Assembly (NCBI GenBank): GCA_035764935.1
Contig: DASTYK010000051.1
Span: forward strand, 1-56,026
Direction of reading: 5' to 3'
Length of the DNA: 56,026 nucleotides
Source of the DNA: Longimicrobiales bacterium
GTDB lineage: Bacteria > Gemmatimonadota > Gemmatimonadetes > Longimicrobiales > RSA9
Part shown: positions 52,620 through 56,026 of the stretch, in pieces
How positions within the stretch are numbered: the stretch's first letter is position 1
Layout of the letters: each line of letters begins with the position of its first letter
Notes under the pieces: model-generated
Databases searched by the model: none
The model's input: the letters and a program-made list of their open reading frames with translations, nothing else
What the model was told of the DNA's origin: nothing
Program-made: the position numbers and the translations under genes

Positions 52620-53279
52620 TTGAGCGGAAAATCTCTGGAAGAGCAGGATAGCCGTGGCGGTGACAGCGGCCAGGCCATGGAGCAGCAGCTGCAGGCGCTG
52701 GACGACGCGGCTGCTGCTGCCGGGCCGGGCGACGGTGCGCCGTTCGCACAGGCTGGCGATCTCGCCCTGAGCGGTGGTCAGCGCCAGCGTGCGCTCGAGT
52801 ACTACGGCCGGGCGATCGACACGTACCTGTCGGGAAGCCGTTACGACGCGGCTGCCGCAGTGTGTCGGCGTGTGCTGCGCATTGCGCCGCGTGCGGTGCG
52901 TACGCGTGCGACGCTCGCGTGGATCGCGCTCGGACGCGGCGTGCATGCGAACGCGCGCCGCGAGATCGAGGAGTACGTGCGTGCCGCACTGCGTGCCGGG
53001 GAGGAGCAGCGCGCGGCGCGGCAATTGTCGCTGATGGCGCAGGCGACGCTGGACCCGGACCTGCGTCGCATCATCGCAGAGCTGCTCGGCCGGCTGGGTG
53101 CCGTGAAGGAAGCGGAGCGGGTCATCTCCGACATGTCGGAAACGAGCCTGCGGCGCATGCCGAGCGCGGCGGAGCAGGAGCAGGTGTGGGCGCAGGTGCT
53201 GCAGGCGGCGCTCATGGGCCCGCGCGAGCTGGACGCGCACGGGCGCGACGACCAGCATCCGCCAGACGTGATGGACTAG
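52620..53279 (+). CDS. TPR-like helical protein of unknown function
   Basis: A 219-residue protein without signal peptide. Residues 45-165 are TPR-like helices, for example FAQAGDLALSGGQRQRALEYYGRAIDTY in two helices and YDAAAAVCRRVLRIAPRAVR. The charged N-terminus (1-40) and the C-terminal 30 residues appear disordered. The start is uncertain: TTG 52620 or ATG 52677. It lies 241 bases after the kinase, in a region with an inverted repeat (GGCAAT at 52449 and ATTGCC at 52468) that might be an operator. It may or may not belong to the gas vesicle operon, and converges with the permease operon. Confidence 0.55.
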   Translation: MSGKSLEEQDSRGGDSGQAMEQQLQALDDAAAAAGPGDGAPFAQAGDLALSGGQRQRALEYYGRAIDTYLSGSRYDAAAAVCRRVLRIAPRAVRTRATLAWIALGRGVHANARREIEEYVRAALRAGEEQRAARQLSLMAQATLDPDLRRIIAELLGRLGAVKEAERVISDMSETSLRRMPSAAEQEQVWAQVLQAALMGPRELDAHGRDDQHPPDVMD

Positions 53280-53310
53280 CGCCGTCCTGGCGCGCGCTCG
53301 GCGCGTGCAG

Positions 53311-54860
<1,550 letters not shown>

Positions 54861-54864
<4 letters not shown>

Positions 54865-55025
54865 CTCGCGCCGTCCCGGAGCGGCGGCTCCGGTGGCCGT
54901 TCCGGCCCGATGCCGTCGGGATCGTGATGTCGCCGGTGTCGCAGGATCTTGCCGAACGACCAGGCAGTCAGCCCCAGCACCAGCACCCAGCTCATTGCCA
55001 TGAAGATGATTGCGCCGGTCGTCAT
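54861..55025 (-). CDS. MetS-like small subunit of an NSS amino acid importer
   Basis: A 54-residue protein reading MTTGAIIFMAMSWVLVLGL at the N-terminus, a single membrane helix (about 4-24), then a basic stretch (KILRHRRHH) and a Pro-rich tail. The pattern of a short hydrophobic protein starting MTTGAII directly after an NSS symporter gene matches MetS, the small subunit required by the MetP methionine/alanine importer of Corynebacterium. Its ATG overlaps the symporter stop (ATGA), and its stop overlaps the permease GTG, giving a three-gene coupled chain. At 54 residues it is easily missed by automatic gene finders. Confidence 0.7.
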
Positions 55026-56026
55026 GCGCTCACCTCCGGAGCCGGCGTGACCTGGTCGTCCCGTGCCTCGACCTCCACGAAACCCTTGCGATCATCGTAA
55101 CCGTTGCGCTTCCAGGCGACGCGGACCAGCACGACGAACACCACCGCGAACAGCACGATGGCGAGCCGGGAGATCAGCACGTACAGCTCGCTGCCGGGCG
55201 CAACGCGCTCCATTCGCAGGATCGGCAGCGCGTCCTGCCAGCCCCACCAGCTCAGGATGAAGAGCAGGTAGAGCGGTGTGATGAACGTCATGATGAACTT
55301 GAACACGCGCGGGATGCGGATGTCCGCGCCCTGGTGGATGGAGCGCCAGGCATTCTCCGGCTTGAAGATCCAGACGAAAACGATGGTCTCCAGCATGGCC
55401 AGGACGACGAGGCCGAACGTGCCCGCCCAGTAGTCCCACTCGTCGAGTACACCGTGCTCGAGCCAGCCGATATGCATCAGCCCGAACAGAAAGGCGATCG
55501 CGCCCAGGGTGTAGGCAACGGGCTCACGCCTGAGGCCGAACTCCTCGCGGAAGAACGCCAGCACAGGCGTCAGCATCGCGACGGATGAGGTGATGCCCGC
55601 GAAGAACAGCAGGCCGAACCACATCGCGCCCAGGACATTGCCGGCAGGCAGCTGCTGAAAAACGACCGGCATCGTCGCGAAGCCCAGGTTGAACGATCCG
55701 GATTGCGCGATCGCCATGGCACCGGTGACCCCGAAGAACACCACCGCCGCTGGAATGGCGATGCTGCCCCCCAGCACGACCTCGGCGGTCTCGTTCGTGG
55801 CCGCTGTCGCGATGCCGTTCAGTGCGATGTCGTCTTTCGTGGAGAGGTACGACGCATACGCCTGCAGGCTGCCCATGCCGACGGACAGCGTGAAGAAGAT
55901 CTGGCCGGCGGATGCGAGCCACACGCTCGGATCACCGATGCGTGACAGGTCCGGGTTGTAGATGAACTGCAGGCCGTCGGAGACGCTGGCGCCGTCGGGC
56001 CCCGGCGGCAGCGTCAGTACGACGAC
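55022..56026 (-). CDS. NSS-family sodium-dependent amino acid symporter, C-terminal part
   Basis: The last 334 residues of a neurotransmitter:sodium symporter (SNF) family protein; the gene continues past the right edge. The open frame includes residues before the GTG at 55924, which reads as an internal Val: LPPGPDGASVSDGLQFIYNP and VWLASAGQIFFTLSVGMG match the family's transmembrane helix 6 region. Later features are NETAEVVLGG, TSSVAMLTPVL and FEWYDY-like segments of helices 8-12. These LeuT-fold transporters import amino acids with sodium. The downstream small MetS-like gene suggests a methionine/alanine importer (MetP type). Confidence 0.85.
   Translation of the reverse strand, partial: VVVLTLPPGPDGASVSDGLQFIYNPDLSRIGDPSVWLASAGQIFFTLSVGMGSLQAYASYLSTKDDIALNGIATAATNETAEVVLGGSIAIPAAVVFFGVTGAMAIAQSGSFNLGFATMPVVFQQLPAGNVLGAMWFGLLFFAGITSSVAMLTPVLAFFREEFGLRREPVAYTLGAIAFLFGLMHIGWLEHGVLDEWDYWAGTFGLVVLAMLETIVFVWIFKPENAWRSIHQGADIRIPRVFKFIMTFITPLYLLFILSWWGWQDALPILRMERVAPGSELYVLISRLAIVLFAVVFVVLVRVAWKRNGYDDRKGFVEVEARDDQVTPAPEVSA

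Overview
The window is 56 kb of very GC-rich, densely coded DNA from a diderm (Gram-negative-type) bacterium. Outer-membrane evidence includes a TonB-dependent receptor, two predicted outer-membrane beta-barrels and several lipoproteins. GTG and TTG starts and 1-8 bp gene overlaps are common. Many large secreted metallopeptidases (M14, M61), many orphan histidine kinases and the general gene style recall Gemmatimonadota, but there is no rRNA or other phylogenetic marker, so this placement is only an inference. I saw no tRNA, rRNA, CRISPR array, insertion sequence or prophage gene. No gap between genes exceeds 300 bases; the longest is 38544-38831 (288 bases).

Layout. 1-4242: a truncated signal peptidase I gene diverges from hutU, a ClpP paralogue with an altered catalytic triad, a strong terminator hairpin, and hutF (histidine degradation by the formimidoylglutamate deiminase branch). 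4286-7690: site-2 protease, Nudix hydrolase and a MoxR-type AAA+ ATPase in an overlapping run. 7815-11293: mutY on the opposite strand, then a VWA protein that probably partners the MoxR ATPase, then uppP. 11389-17873: M14 and M61 peptidases, a small zinc-ribbon membrane protein and a MltD-like lytic transglycosylase whose ribosome binding site lies in a hairpin. 18045-24498: TonB receptor coupled to a phosphatase-fold enzyme, an ABC exporter pair and an orphan GspE/PilB ATPase. 24553-27070: a DUF3667 protein and two uncharacterised proteins. 27244-34401: an NtrY/NtrX-like two-component pair with a lipoprotein between them, a bactofilin-like/beta-barrel fusion, a DUF4390 protein and a GAF histidine kinase. 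34504-38543: a degenerate DUF255 (YyaL-type) protein followed by a LuxE/LuxC fatty-acid-reductase pair without luciferase. 38832-39548: a lytic transglycosylase.

The most distinctive region is 39561-53279. A complete gas vesicle operon (gvpF-gvpG-ArsA/Get3-like ATPase-gvpF-small gvpA family-gvpL-gvpK-gvpJ-gvpA) runs rightward and continues by a 1-base overlap into a GAF-PAS-PAS histidine kinase. It lacks gvpN, gvpO and gvpC. It contains a two-domain ArsA/Get3-type ATPase, and the major shell gene gvpA is last rather than first. A four-gene leftward operon (lipoprotein, second histidine kinase, thioredoxin-reductase-like flavoprotein, Wzi-like barrel) diverges from it across a 226-base control region holding three inverted repeats and a sigma-54-like element.

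The right edge (53311-56026, leftward) is an amino-acid transport operon: a truncated NSS sodium symporter, a 54-residue MetS-like small subunit and an APC permease, joined by 4-base overlaps.
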